Source: Heligmosomoides polygyrus polygyrus
Taxonomy: Eukaryota > Nematoda > Chromadorea > Rhabditida > Heligmosomidae
Assembly (NCBI GenBank): GCA_947396885.1
Contig: OX377202.1
Coordinates: 29,627,407-29,691,406 of the forward strand
DNA length: 64,000 nucleotides
Direction of reading: 5' to 3'
Position numbers and translations under genes: made by a program. Below, in pieces: positions 34,542 through 46,500 of the stretch. Under the pieces are notes generated by a model. It searched no databases and was not told the origin of the DNA. It worked only from the letters and a program-made list of their open reading frames with translations. Positions within the stretch are counted from its first letter, which is position 1. Every line of letters begins with the position of its first letter.

Positions 34542-37500
34542 TCATCTAACTGTCACAGACGGTAAGTAGTCACTTTTTCGGGTGATCACACCATTCATTT
34601 TCAAGGCAACAGTCTGACGGCAATGAAGAGCACACTGAATTCGAGATGAAACAGGGAAACATATTACACATGCAATCTATGGGAAACGGAGAGTGGGGGA
34701 ATGTCTTGAATATTATTAGAAATCTTAGGCATATCGAGGAAGCAGTACATACAGTGGAAGGCGTCCGTCCTATTTCGAAGGCGATGACGGTCGCGAGAGG
34801 CGCAGAACACCTCCTGTGCGTGTTATAGCCGTAGGGGGACGCAAACCTGGAATTTCGGCGGATCAATCGACATCTCCTCCATACTCTTCTGCGTAGTGTA
34901 CCTGAATTCGATCGGGGAAGGCCACTAGTGGCTCTCGAAGGCCCTGTGGAGGAGTTCACAGCCTGCCCCACGCCATTTGTTGTGTTGTTCTGAACTCTTG
35001 GTGGCCCTGTGGAGGAGTTCACAGCCTGCCCTACGCCATTTGTTGTGTTGTTCTGAAATCTTGGAGGCCCTATAAAGGAGTCCACAGCCTGCCCAACGCC
35101 GATCTTAAAGGCGTGGATCTGCAGGTAGATCAGAGCATACACTCACAGCAACTCTGACAGGTCCTGACGCTGGTCGACTAGAATTCGTCGAAGAGCGAAC
35201 CACATTAGGAGCGTGAACCGGCTTCACTGGACCACGAGGAGTTAGCCCTGTAATTCCACTTCACTCACTGGACACAGCGTCTTCAGGTTCTTCGGTGCTA
35301 CACCGCCAGCGAAGGTTAAAAGAAGGACATCAGTAGATCCTACCTGCACGTGGAACGGCTGGCTTGAGCGGAGCAGAGAGCCGTCGAGGTGCAACCTGTT
35401 GAGTGGGTCGAGTGCTCAGAGGCGCTCTAGTCGGAGCTGAACAAGGTATCTATCTCGTATATGCAGTGGTTTTTAGGACAACTCGATGAACAAGTCAACG
35501 TCCTATAATACCAAGAAAAGTCTGATATAGTGAATTCTTCCCAGCTCGGAAGGGTGAAGGGTCACTTTGCGTTATTAGAAGAATGGAGCACGCATTCTTA
35601 CGCTCTTTTACAAGCTTTTAAGTCATTCAAAAGCCAATGTAAACGAAAATCATTATGAGCGTTAGATGCAGAGGTCATACGGCTAGTGAGCCGCGCTTTT
35701 CACTTGATTGTTATGCAAACCGCACCCCCCCCCCCCCACGAAGCCGGAAGGGATTTTGCCGCACCCTTGACATTACTGTAGAATCTGACTAGGGAAGGGT
35801 TTCGACCTCCCATGGAACTTCAAGTTGAGACCAGGATCATTAGAAAGGGCTCGGAATGCGGATTACAAATATGGGTGTCAAAATTGCAAAATGAAATTCC
35901 TGAGCGAGTTATGTCCTGCCGAAATCGGGGGCCTCACCACAGGCTGGCTGTGCGATACACCTGGCGCGACAGCAGTGAGCCATCACAGCTCCGTAAGAAA
36001 GGCTCGCAAGCTGCGGCGGTGGCGCAGGGATGGTGCTCCCGCTCATCAGGTGCGACATTGTTGGTTCGGCTCCCGTTGCTGCCCGTTTTTTGCAAATCAT
36101 AGTTTGTCTACGAAATGACTTTTTGATCTGAATTGCGACAATTCTTGATTAAATAAATAGAAAACTACCATACTCGTGTGTAAGAATGCTTGAAGGCAAA
36201 AAACTGTTATGGTGACATTTTTATTTTACTATTTTGAACAAATAAGAGTCCAAATCACATATCGATCAACTAGAAGTGTTTGTAATAACTTCGGCATTGA
36301 TGGAACAGAGCAAAAAATGTGTGAAGCAAAAAGGCAAGTAGAATGTATGATGTGGGAGCTCAAAATGTCGCGGATAAACTGCTTTTTCTTCCTCGCTATG
36401 TTCTTTTCACCACCAAAGGTGGTGTCCATTCTTCTCGCTGAATTTGGGGTTCCAGACGACAACGATACACTAACTCGTGAGAAGAAGAACATCGCTAGAA
36501 GGTTCGCGCTATTCTACATGACGGTGCTGCAGCTTCAGTTGATGTCGAAACGGATAAAAATTTGGGGTCAGATGTCTACTGATCGCTGAGCGCAATATTC
36601 CTGCCGGCGCTGCGCTGCTGATTCGCCGTTTTTTCTTTGGCCCGATGAAAACGTTATGAAAAGGGTCAGTTCGTTTGCCTTGGCAAATAGCGTGGAGTTC
36701 AACATGACCCAGAGAGACAACCTACTGAAGGTTCTACCGCAGATTTACCGTATGCTTTGTGCCCCTAGGTTTTCAAACTTTTTGGAATACTCATGGCATA
36801 AGGTAGGTTAATGCGATGATCATCCAGGTGTGTTTGTCACTCCTGGTGAATATTTGCTTGATCTTGCTACAATTGACTGTTTTGCTGCTGGTTGTAGAGA
36901 GGCTGCATGTATAAGATGTGCAGTGTGTGACCAACATGTCTGCACCGCACATGTTTTGCTTTGTTCCATGAATGCCAAGGTTGTTAGAAACACCTCTAGT
37001 TATTCAATATATGATTTGGACTCCATTCGTGCAAACTAGAAAATAAAACTGTCAAACTGTCAATAATAGTAGTTTTTCTTGCCTTCAAGTATTTTTACAA
37101 ACATGTATGGTAGTTTCCCCGGCTATTTAATCAAACACGTGTCATAATCAGAACGAAAGGTCATTTCGAAGATAAATTACGATTTGCAAAAAATCGGTAG
37201 CAAGGGAACCAACGATGTCGCACCTGACGAGCGGGAGCACTATCCCCGGGCCACCGCCGCAGCTGGCGGGTCCTTGTTAATCCGCATTCAGAAGCAACTG
37301 CCGGTAGATCAGCTCAGGGAGGGTGCACAGCCTGAGGCGCGGAAAGGCCACCTCAAATCACGACGTCCTTCATCCGATACCCTTCAATAGATCACTTACC
37401 AGTCTCACGTTCAGATACCGTCGTGACGACGTTTGATCGTCTTGGAGCACTCGTTGGATGTGGAGCTACGCGATTCACAGGTTTCGAGTCAGGTGTTGAT

Positions 37501-40500
37501 GGACGGGAGGTGGCAGTCAATGGGCGAATGGGAGCAACTCGAGAAGTGGCCGGTGCTTTCCGCGTAGTTTGGGCAGCACTTGCCGCTCTGTTCGGTGCCG
37601 ACGACGGCTGGAGAGGCTAAATACCACAGAATTCTCCGCACTCATTGGCTGAAGCAAGGCGGCACAAACCTTCGGTTTGGCCACAGGGCCGTGCAGTCGC
37701 ACAATCTCTGGAGCCGCTTTATCACCAAACTCCTCACGAAGCTTCTCCAGATTTTCAGTAATCTGAAAGGCGCATTTACGGCAATTCGTATTTTTTGGTA
37801 CAATCACCAACTCAAATAACCTTGCTCATCCTCAGCTTGTCTTCCGAGACTTCACCAAACAGTCTGCGGGCAGCCGCTTCGCCCACGCATCGCAAAACGG
37901 CTGCCATCGCTCGAAACGTAGACTCGCGCACCTCTGCGTCCGCATCCGTAGAACACTTAATGAGGAGCGTTTACACAGCGAAATTCGTTGACGCCTCTAG
38001 TCGTAGGAATGGCTCTTTTATCATGCCAAAGCACACCAACGCTAACATGCAGCATCCCACACCACAACGCTGTGGCGTCACTGTCACTGCAGCGTGGTGT
38101 CTGCGGTTCTTGTTAGTACGCCCCTACAACTACGAAAACGCAGCATCCATCCAAGATACCTTAACGAGATCAGGAGTGATTTGTTTCACGGCCTCGACGG
38201 GTACAGTAGAGGCATCGTGCCGCGCGAGTAGACGTCCAACGAACATAGCCGTTTGCGCTCGAGACTGTGGATTCGCTTTTGTCAGCCCGCCACAAACTGC
38301 TTCCGCATAGTTCTCAAGAGAAGTCTGAAAAGCATTTCACTGTCAATATGTATGTAATGGAATAGAAACGCAGATAGAAAGGAGTACAAAAACACAATTC
38401 ATCCGGTAGTGGCCTGCTAATTTGGAAACACAGAACAATCTTCGCCAAGTAACATCCTACAATTTCGTTAACACATTCATTACTGGGACGCACTAGGTTT
38501 ACTAAAGGATAAAGAACGGCACTCCTCAAACCATTTTGGAATGCGCCACGCATTCTACTTCTACGTAATGACCTGGAAGTTACTTGAATGAGTATTTGGC
38601 ATTTACAAAGGCTTGCGGTAGACAGCCTATGAACAAGTCAGCCTGTTATACTTCCCAGATAAGTCTGGTATCTCCGATCCCAGGACGGCGTAAAGCCTAG
38701 TTTATACTTGCGCCACTGCGCGGCGCGACACGATAGTCGGGATAGATATAGATATCGACCGGGCGGCGCGAAAAATCGATATCTAATGCGGTCGTGGTGC
38801 CGCGCCGTGTGGCGGCGCAGGTGTAAACTAGTGTTAAGGCTTTTTTGATCTGGGGCAGTCACTTAAGGGGGCAGATTCATTAACGAATAAACTCGCGGGT
38901 ATGTAGGTAGAAGAGGGAAAATTTTCCCACGATGTTGCATTCAACGTATACCTTACCAACCGATTCGCGTGCATACTATTAAATGCGGTATACTCGACGA
39001 CCCTCTTGAGTACATCGACAAATCCAACAGGATTTCTTTTCCTTTACCCCGAAACAGTGAACGATGAGCCACTGATGTTGCGATAGCCATCTATTGGATA
39101 GATGAAAAATCCTCTCTTTCTTTTTCCCTCTCTGCAAATTCTGAGAGTCACGGCAAGACGAACATATTGTAAAATGTAGAAGAATCTTGGAATACTATCT
39201 AGAGTATATGGTGTCCTTACCAGCACGAAGCAATCATTGTCTCAGTTCATTAAAGCCATTTGCGACCCATAGTCTACTAGGAGTTCCTACAAAGTCTCGA
39301 GAGTTGTCTTTTGGACAACGATATCCATATGCTTGATTGAGGTCGTGTTGTTATAAGACTATGACTGTTTGGAAATGAGAAAGAAGTTCAGCTCAATACT
39401 TTTGAGTCAGTACAATAGCAGTCAACACCTTCGTAGACAGACATCCCACGCATGAGCGGACATTAAAGCGAGAATGCATAGTCATTTCGAAAGCAAGAGC
39501 AGTGGCACTACAGTACATACTTGAGAAGATCAGAAAACTACTGTGGATCCTTCCCGTTTCGAAACTTTTCTAGTGCATGGTTTCCACTGAAACGTTTCAC
39601 ACATTTTCCTGCTTTGTTCGCGTCACCCGAGTAAGCATCATCAATGAGAGCAAATGGGTGGCAATAACGCACATCCAATCTAAATGCAACGCTCGTCGCC
39701 CTCTTCGGGAACTCTCCGGCTGTCCTACTGTAAGGCCTTAGACTTGCTTATAGGAGAAACCGCGTGCTAGTTGAGGAAGGCGGAGCTCCAGAGAAGAAAA
39801 AAACGAGGAGCCGCACCGTAGTCGAGGCTGCATCGCACAATCCAACAAGCTCGTTCCGCAACACGGCCTTTTTCTCCTTCAGCTTATCGAAGGCTATCGG
39901 CATAATCTGAACAGCAAAAGGCATGACAAAAACAAAAAAACAAGGCAGTTTCGGGAAAGGCAACCGACCTTAGGAACCATCACGGCGAAATCTGTCCGCA
40001 TACTGACGGCCATCTTTGCGAGCACTTTCGCCGCCGTGCTACTGACATTTATATTGACATCCTTTTCCAATACCTACAACCTTGTTGTTAAAGTCTACGG
40101 AGAGATCTCCAGCAAATGCTCGCAGTGTCGAGGCGACGTACCTTAACTAGTGTTGACATTACCATCTGCAGCTCGGGCGACATAGCCACTCTGGGTGCGC
40201 TTTCCATTATGGACAGCAGGCTGTCCACAGCTTCTTTCCGTTCCTGCCACTTTTTCGAGGCTATCTGGATGAATTTTCCATACACATTTGCAGAATCAAG
40301 GATGCAGTAAAACCCACCAACTCGTCAAAATCCTTTCGCATTTTCTGGACGACATCTGTTGGATCCATCAGTGTCCAAGGGTCAATGTCGTTCGGTACAG
40401 CATCGGACACTGTAGCCACACTGCCCGACTGAATAAAAAAACCTTCACCAAAACTTCTGAGGAGCTTCTCCTCAACTACTGCCATCCTCAGTGCTTCTCC

Positions 40501-43500
40501 ATCAAAAATCCCTGGGGCGAAACGTAGAAATTCGAAGCACCCACCGAAGACTCCACCGGATCGCCAGCTGCAAGACCACTTGATTGTGCGCCGCTCTGAG
40601 GGCGACTGGCAAGGAACTCGGCGTGTTGTCTGGTGGCTTCTCCACAATATTCTTCTATCTTAAACACAGCACATATAAAAATCTTTGCTAAAAACCTCTA
40701 CTCATCTTGTTATGAAAAACATTCAAAGTGTCACGCTATGTAGATTTATAGTAAAATTACATATTTCGCGACGACGCCTTCCGCGACGTAATAAACATAA
40801 ACATTAACATTGTATTTATATGTTATCAATTATAGAACTGGTACAAGTCGACCTTGTGCCCGACATCTAAACCGCTAGAGTTCCACGCTTAGACTTGGAT
40901 AAGGTAAACTACTCCAAGGAAGGAACATCTAAGCTACGTGTTGATATGATAGGCCGGTCCTTTCCTCGCTCTTCATGTCGGTTAAAAAGTTGATTCATAC
41001 CATGAGATCTCTCACTGGTTCCCTATCCGTTTAGTTAATTCAGTATATCAATTCATTTACTTAGTTACTAACTGTACTTACAAAATTTTACATCACACAA
41101 ATTAGAAATGTTTCGGAATTATTAGGTTGTCCCATAAGTCTTCGCCGTTTTTTTTCAACGATTCACTGCAGATTTCGCCGGCGGTCTCTTGCATAGCGCT
41201 GCGCAGCTTTCGAAAGAGAATGATTTGCTCTATTAGAACCTGTATTGCATTTCTTTTTTCATCATGAATTTTGTCAATTCTTAGGTCGTTGAAATGAAAA
41301 GTGAAAAAGTGAAAAAGTAGCCATTCGCGCACTTGTTCTCTCTGCTTAGGTTTGCAATTTTTTGCGTAGTTTTTTTATAGCATTTGGAAAGAATGTTCTG
41401 TACTACAAGAATATGTGTTAGGCTTATTTTATCACTTGCCCTTTATTGACTTTTAGGCCATCAAATTGGGAATTCCGACTTTCCCGTCCGAATTTTTACC
41501 AAAACTCCGGTTCTGTGGTTGAACTTCTTTGCTTGCTGTTATATGTCGTTTGGAAGAGGATGTCTTGCTCAGTAAGAATTTGTGTCGCGTTTATTGGCTC
41601 ACTCTGATTTCTGTCGAATATCAACAACTGAAGAACGAGAAGGAGTTGTTGGTGAAGACGATTCTTCTCTTTTTGGCATTTTGTTGATATTCAACAGAAA
41701 TCAATAAACGCGACACATATTCTTATAGAGCAAGACATTTTCTTTCGAATGACATATAACACCAACCCAAAATATCCAACCACAGAGCAGGAGCTGTCGG
41801 CAAAAATAACCGTCCTCCTTCGGACGTCCCAATTTGATGACCTAAAAATCAATAAAGGACAAATGAGCAAATAGCACTAACACATATTCTTATAGTCCAA
41901 AACATTGTCTTCCAAGTGCAATAAAAAACTGCGCAAAAATTACAAACCTAAGCGGAGAGAACAAGTGAAAAGCGGCGAAGACTTATGGGACAACCTAATA
42001 TTCATCGTTCCTTGTTCTCCTGCTCTAGTTATCTTTATCTATTAGGTTGTCCGGAATGTTCTCAGCGTTTTGAGTGATTCACTCTGAACTACCATAACTT
42101 TCTTAAAACTTATCGGATCTAGTAGAAATAAGCACCGTTCGATTCAGCACATTTTTGCCAACGGGACACCTGATTATTCCATCGGCGAAAAAAAAATTAG
42201 GTGGCGGAAATTCGACAAAATCCACGAAAGCTCTCTTCGCTTGGCCCTGATTGCTGAAGGTTTCACAAGCGAGAAAGCTCTGAAAGTGTTTGAAAAGGTG
42301 GTAGTCGGTTGGTGAGAGGTGTGGAGAATATGGCGGGTGAGGCAGAACTTCAACAGTTACATCGTTCAATTTTCGAATAGTGATTTGGGAAGCGTGTGGG
42401 CAGGCATTATCGTGCGAAAGAATCGGGCCTCTTCTGTTGGCCAATGCTGGCTGAAGTTGAGGCAATTTTTGGTGCATTTCGTCGACTTCCTTACAGTAGA
42501 GCTCTGCTGCGATCGTTTGAACTGGTGCCAGTAGTTGTAATGGATCCCACCAGCCGCCGATCACCCCACAGTGACCATTACCTTTTTTGTGGAGGTTCGC
42601 CTTTGGGAAATGCCTAATGGATTCGTCGACGTCCAGCCACTGTCCGAAACGTTTCCAGTCATCATACAGAATCCACTTTTCATCACAAGTGATGACTCGA
42701 TCCAAAACGGGTCAGTTTTGTTGCGTAAGAGTAGAGAAGAACAAATCTCAAAACGTGACAACTTTTGCGGCTCACTCAACTCGTGGGGCACCCACTTTTC
42801 GAGCTTGTTCACCTTCCCAAGGCGTTTCAAATCTTCCTCAACAGCAGTTTTACTGACGTCGAGCTCTTCCGCGACCCCCGAACTGCTTGGGATGGTTCAG
42901 CTTCCACCAATTTCTCCAACTCGTCGACCAGGATTGCTCGTCGACCGCTACGGGGTCATCTTCGAGGTTGAAATCTCCGGTCCGAAATTTACTGAACCAC
43001 TGGCGCACAGTGCTTTCCCCAACACTATTAGGCCCGTACATTTGACTGTTCGGCATGCACCAATAAGCCCTTCAAGAACAAAAATATAAAACGACGTTGA
43101 AACAAATTATTTAGTCAGATAGAGCGAAAAATTCTGTATAGAGAGTAACATTAATGCGCAATGCAAGTTAAATTTCTATTTAATAATAGACGAATGAAAA
43201 GTAGTTACACAAAACGCTGAGAAGTTTCCGAACAACATAATACCAATTCCTCATTTATATTTATTTATTTATTTATATGTTCAAGATGCAGTTATTTTGT
43301 TCATCTTCATTGAATTTGATTAACTAGCTCTATGAAATACAGATCTCTATTTAGAATAAAAACATTATGCTAATCTTACCTTGTCCAATTTCGCTTTCTC
43401 AGAAACCAGAGGAGCCAAGAACGCATCCAGACCTCGACCAAGGAGTCTACGAGCTGAGCCCAGGGCGCTGCAGGCCGCATCGCGAACCGCAGGATCACTA

Positions 43501-46500
43501 TCAGACGCAAGCTAAAGATGTTCTGACATAGGGCACAGAATCGATAAGCGACGCTTGACCAACCTTCACAGCAACGGGCACCACCGCTTTAGTGAACTCC
43601 ATCGACACCGTCATCTGCCGAACGAAATATCTGGTCAAGAACGAGCACAGACACTGTTTGGATGTGGGGTTTGGCTTCACAAGATGTTCGCAGAGGTCTT
43701 TCGCAAGGCGATCAGGAGCACACTGAAAACGTTTGAGGGATTTAGTGAAATCTAGCGACTAAACAACCTTATGGGACATTATATAAAAATGAAATCAACT
43801 GAGAGTAAATTAGGTGTACTTGTTTTAAACGCTACGCGATTTCGTAACCCGTTTCAAAGCAAATCATTTTTACTAGGCGCTGCTGACATCGCTGACATCT
43901 GACATCCTCACATTCTAATGACTTCTTTCTTCACCATAGCTAAATAGTGTAAGTGATAAAAGTCGAAACTGATCGATGCTCCACGAAATCCACCATTATG
44001 CGATAGCGTAGGAACTTCTGAAACCGCGCTTGGGTGAACAGTGAACCGCGGGAATCCGCCAAGGCTTATCGTTGCCAAACGACTTTGTCACTAATCTCAA
44101 ATCCTTTAGCAAAAGAATTTTGCTTGACCAGTGTGGGAAAGAAGTAAAACTCAACTCGTGGCTCACAAAACGAGCTCTTCCTTCTGGCTGCACTGTACGA
44201 GTGCAATAACCAGTCTATAAAGCTGTCGCTAACAACATTGCACACAAACAGTGGAGTGATTGCAGTATTGTAGGTCTAGTTGCTTCCCATAAGCAGTGTG
44301 TGCAATCCTACTATATATAAATGTATGTATGTATGTATGTATGTATGTATGTATGTATGTATGTATGTATGTATGCGTGTGCGTGTGTCTGTGTGTGTGG
44401 TGTGTCTTTGGTGTGGTGTGGTGGTGTGTGTGGTGTGTGTGTGCGTGTGTGTGTCTGTGTGTGTGCGCGCGCGCACGCACTTCCGTCACAACTGGAGTGG
44501 GGAAAGGCCATATTGGCGATACTCGACGATTGATGGTGATCAACAGCGGCCTGAAATTTCAGCTCTGGGAGTGAGGCCGTTGAACACGAATCTAAAGATC
44601 GTTTATGAAGTACCGATCGTCATCAATCGATATTGATCACATTATCGATTTTCTTTGGATGTCGTTCAAGCGGTACTTAAGCCCTTGGGGTAATCTAGGT
44701 CGCTGAATACGAATCCGAAGCTTGTTTTTGATGTATCGATCGCCGTCAATCGATATTGACCAAATTATCGATTTTCTGTGGATGTCCTTCTTTTTTTCTA
44801 TTTTTCTCTAACTTACCCCAATTGGTTGAGGTGTTCTTCCTGCAGAAACCATGGCATAGGTGGCAGCTACAATGGTTTGGAAATAAAATAGCTACAATTT
44901 CACACCCTATTTAGTTCCCCATCACCTTAAATTTCAAAGGTTTTAGTGATTATGATCGCAGCGATGACCTTCACGTATGGTATGGACGCAAACCATTGGT
45001 CGCAGTTGGTGTCACACTGTTTTAAGAAGGACAGGAAAACCTTGGTATGACGCGCACTACAGCACTTCGACTATCGCTGATGCGATTACATATGCCTTTG
45101 TCATTCAGCTCAACATCTGCATTCGAACTATTCTCACATCTCGTAGAAGTAAAATACGTATCGCATACAATCGGATGAGTTGACGCCGTTCTTCAACGTC
45201 GTTATTATTTATAATACTGTGCTAAGGTTTCAAAGAAAAATAAGACTTCAGCATACCGCATCAGAAACAGCATCCAAAGCATCGCCTAGAGCCGCTCGAA
45301 CAGTGGCTTTCTTGTCCTTGGCTTTGTCCAGCATAGGAACCCACATCTAAACGGAATAAATAATAGAATTAGCTAGTGGGTCAACAGCAGAATTTCAAGC
45401 CGCTATCAAAAAGGACAATACCACAAGGAAGCACTGTTGAACAAAATTGTGAATTGAGCAGGGTTGCGAGACAAACAAAACAGAATAGGTAGTTGCAGTT
45501 GCAGTTCTTGTCAAATAGAAACTTCAGCCATATATGGAGTAATCAGTAAAAAACTCACCATTGAAATAAAGCACGAGAATCGTTCCCTAAGTCCACGTGC
45601 GAGCCTAGTCACTACATTCAACGCAGCAATAACGACATTAATATTGCTATCGTGAGCGATAATCTAAAACAAAACTATGCCCATCAACATATGCGAGAAA
45701 AAAAAAGATTACAGCAAGGACGAAAACCTTTTTCAAATTGTCCATCAGCTCGCCATATATTGTCATTGTTGCCGACGATAATCGAGGATTCTTGTCCATA
45801 AGCTGAGCTAGCACCTTGAATGAATATAGTTGTGATAAGACTGAAAGCTGATTTCGCGGAGCTCAAGAGGGAGCACCGTCACTGGAGGAAGCTTTTGGCC
45901 CTGATGATTATCCGATTTTCATTTTCATATATGTCATCTTCATATATAAATTACAAAAAACGTCAGAAGACAGTAGGTTCTAAATTGAAAATGACTACGT
46001 CTCTGCAACAAGTGTGAGCAGCTATCATAGTAGTGGAATAAGTGCTGTTCGAAGCAAAACAGGGCAGGTAAGTCACATCCTAAGCCCTCGCTTTCGGACT
46101 GCTCTTCACTAGAAACGAAATCGGATTTTTTTTCATATGATTAGATTTGATAGACATAGCCGAGTTCACGACTCCGCATTGGTTGTTGGAAGACACCCAT
46201 TCGCAGCTTGCTTCGAATTCTGAGCTCTTCTGACAACGAGTGAAAGTCTATTGGCTAATAAAGCCAGGACGTGATCACAAATCCGTCTTGTTCCACATTT
46301 TTAATATTTTTCAACAAATCGACACAAGAGAGGATCGACAAATTCTTCTGATGCCAAAAACTCACAGGAAACCGCACTGTTAGTAGGGCAAAAACTACGT
46401 GCAGAATGCACACTTCTAAATAATCATATTACCCATCCTATGTTCACACTCTTCATGGGTCCAACCAGCTTGCACCGTGCAAAGACATGAAACTAGTCCT

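Noticed and set aside
34570..35142. 190-codon minus-strand frame with a 21-residue repeat
   Set aside because: The repeat is a 63-bp minisatellite. Joining it to the zyg-9 exon would need a 28-bp intron, so it is better read as intronic.
35909..36118. Overlapping short frames near 36 kb as genes
   Set aside because: They fall at the edge and within the arm of an inverted-repeat element inside a zyg-9 intron.
44276..44636. Tyr/Met/Cys/Val-rich or Thr/His-rich proteins
   Set aside because: Pure translation of (ATGT)n and (GT)n microsatellite on both strands.
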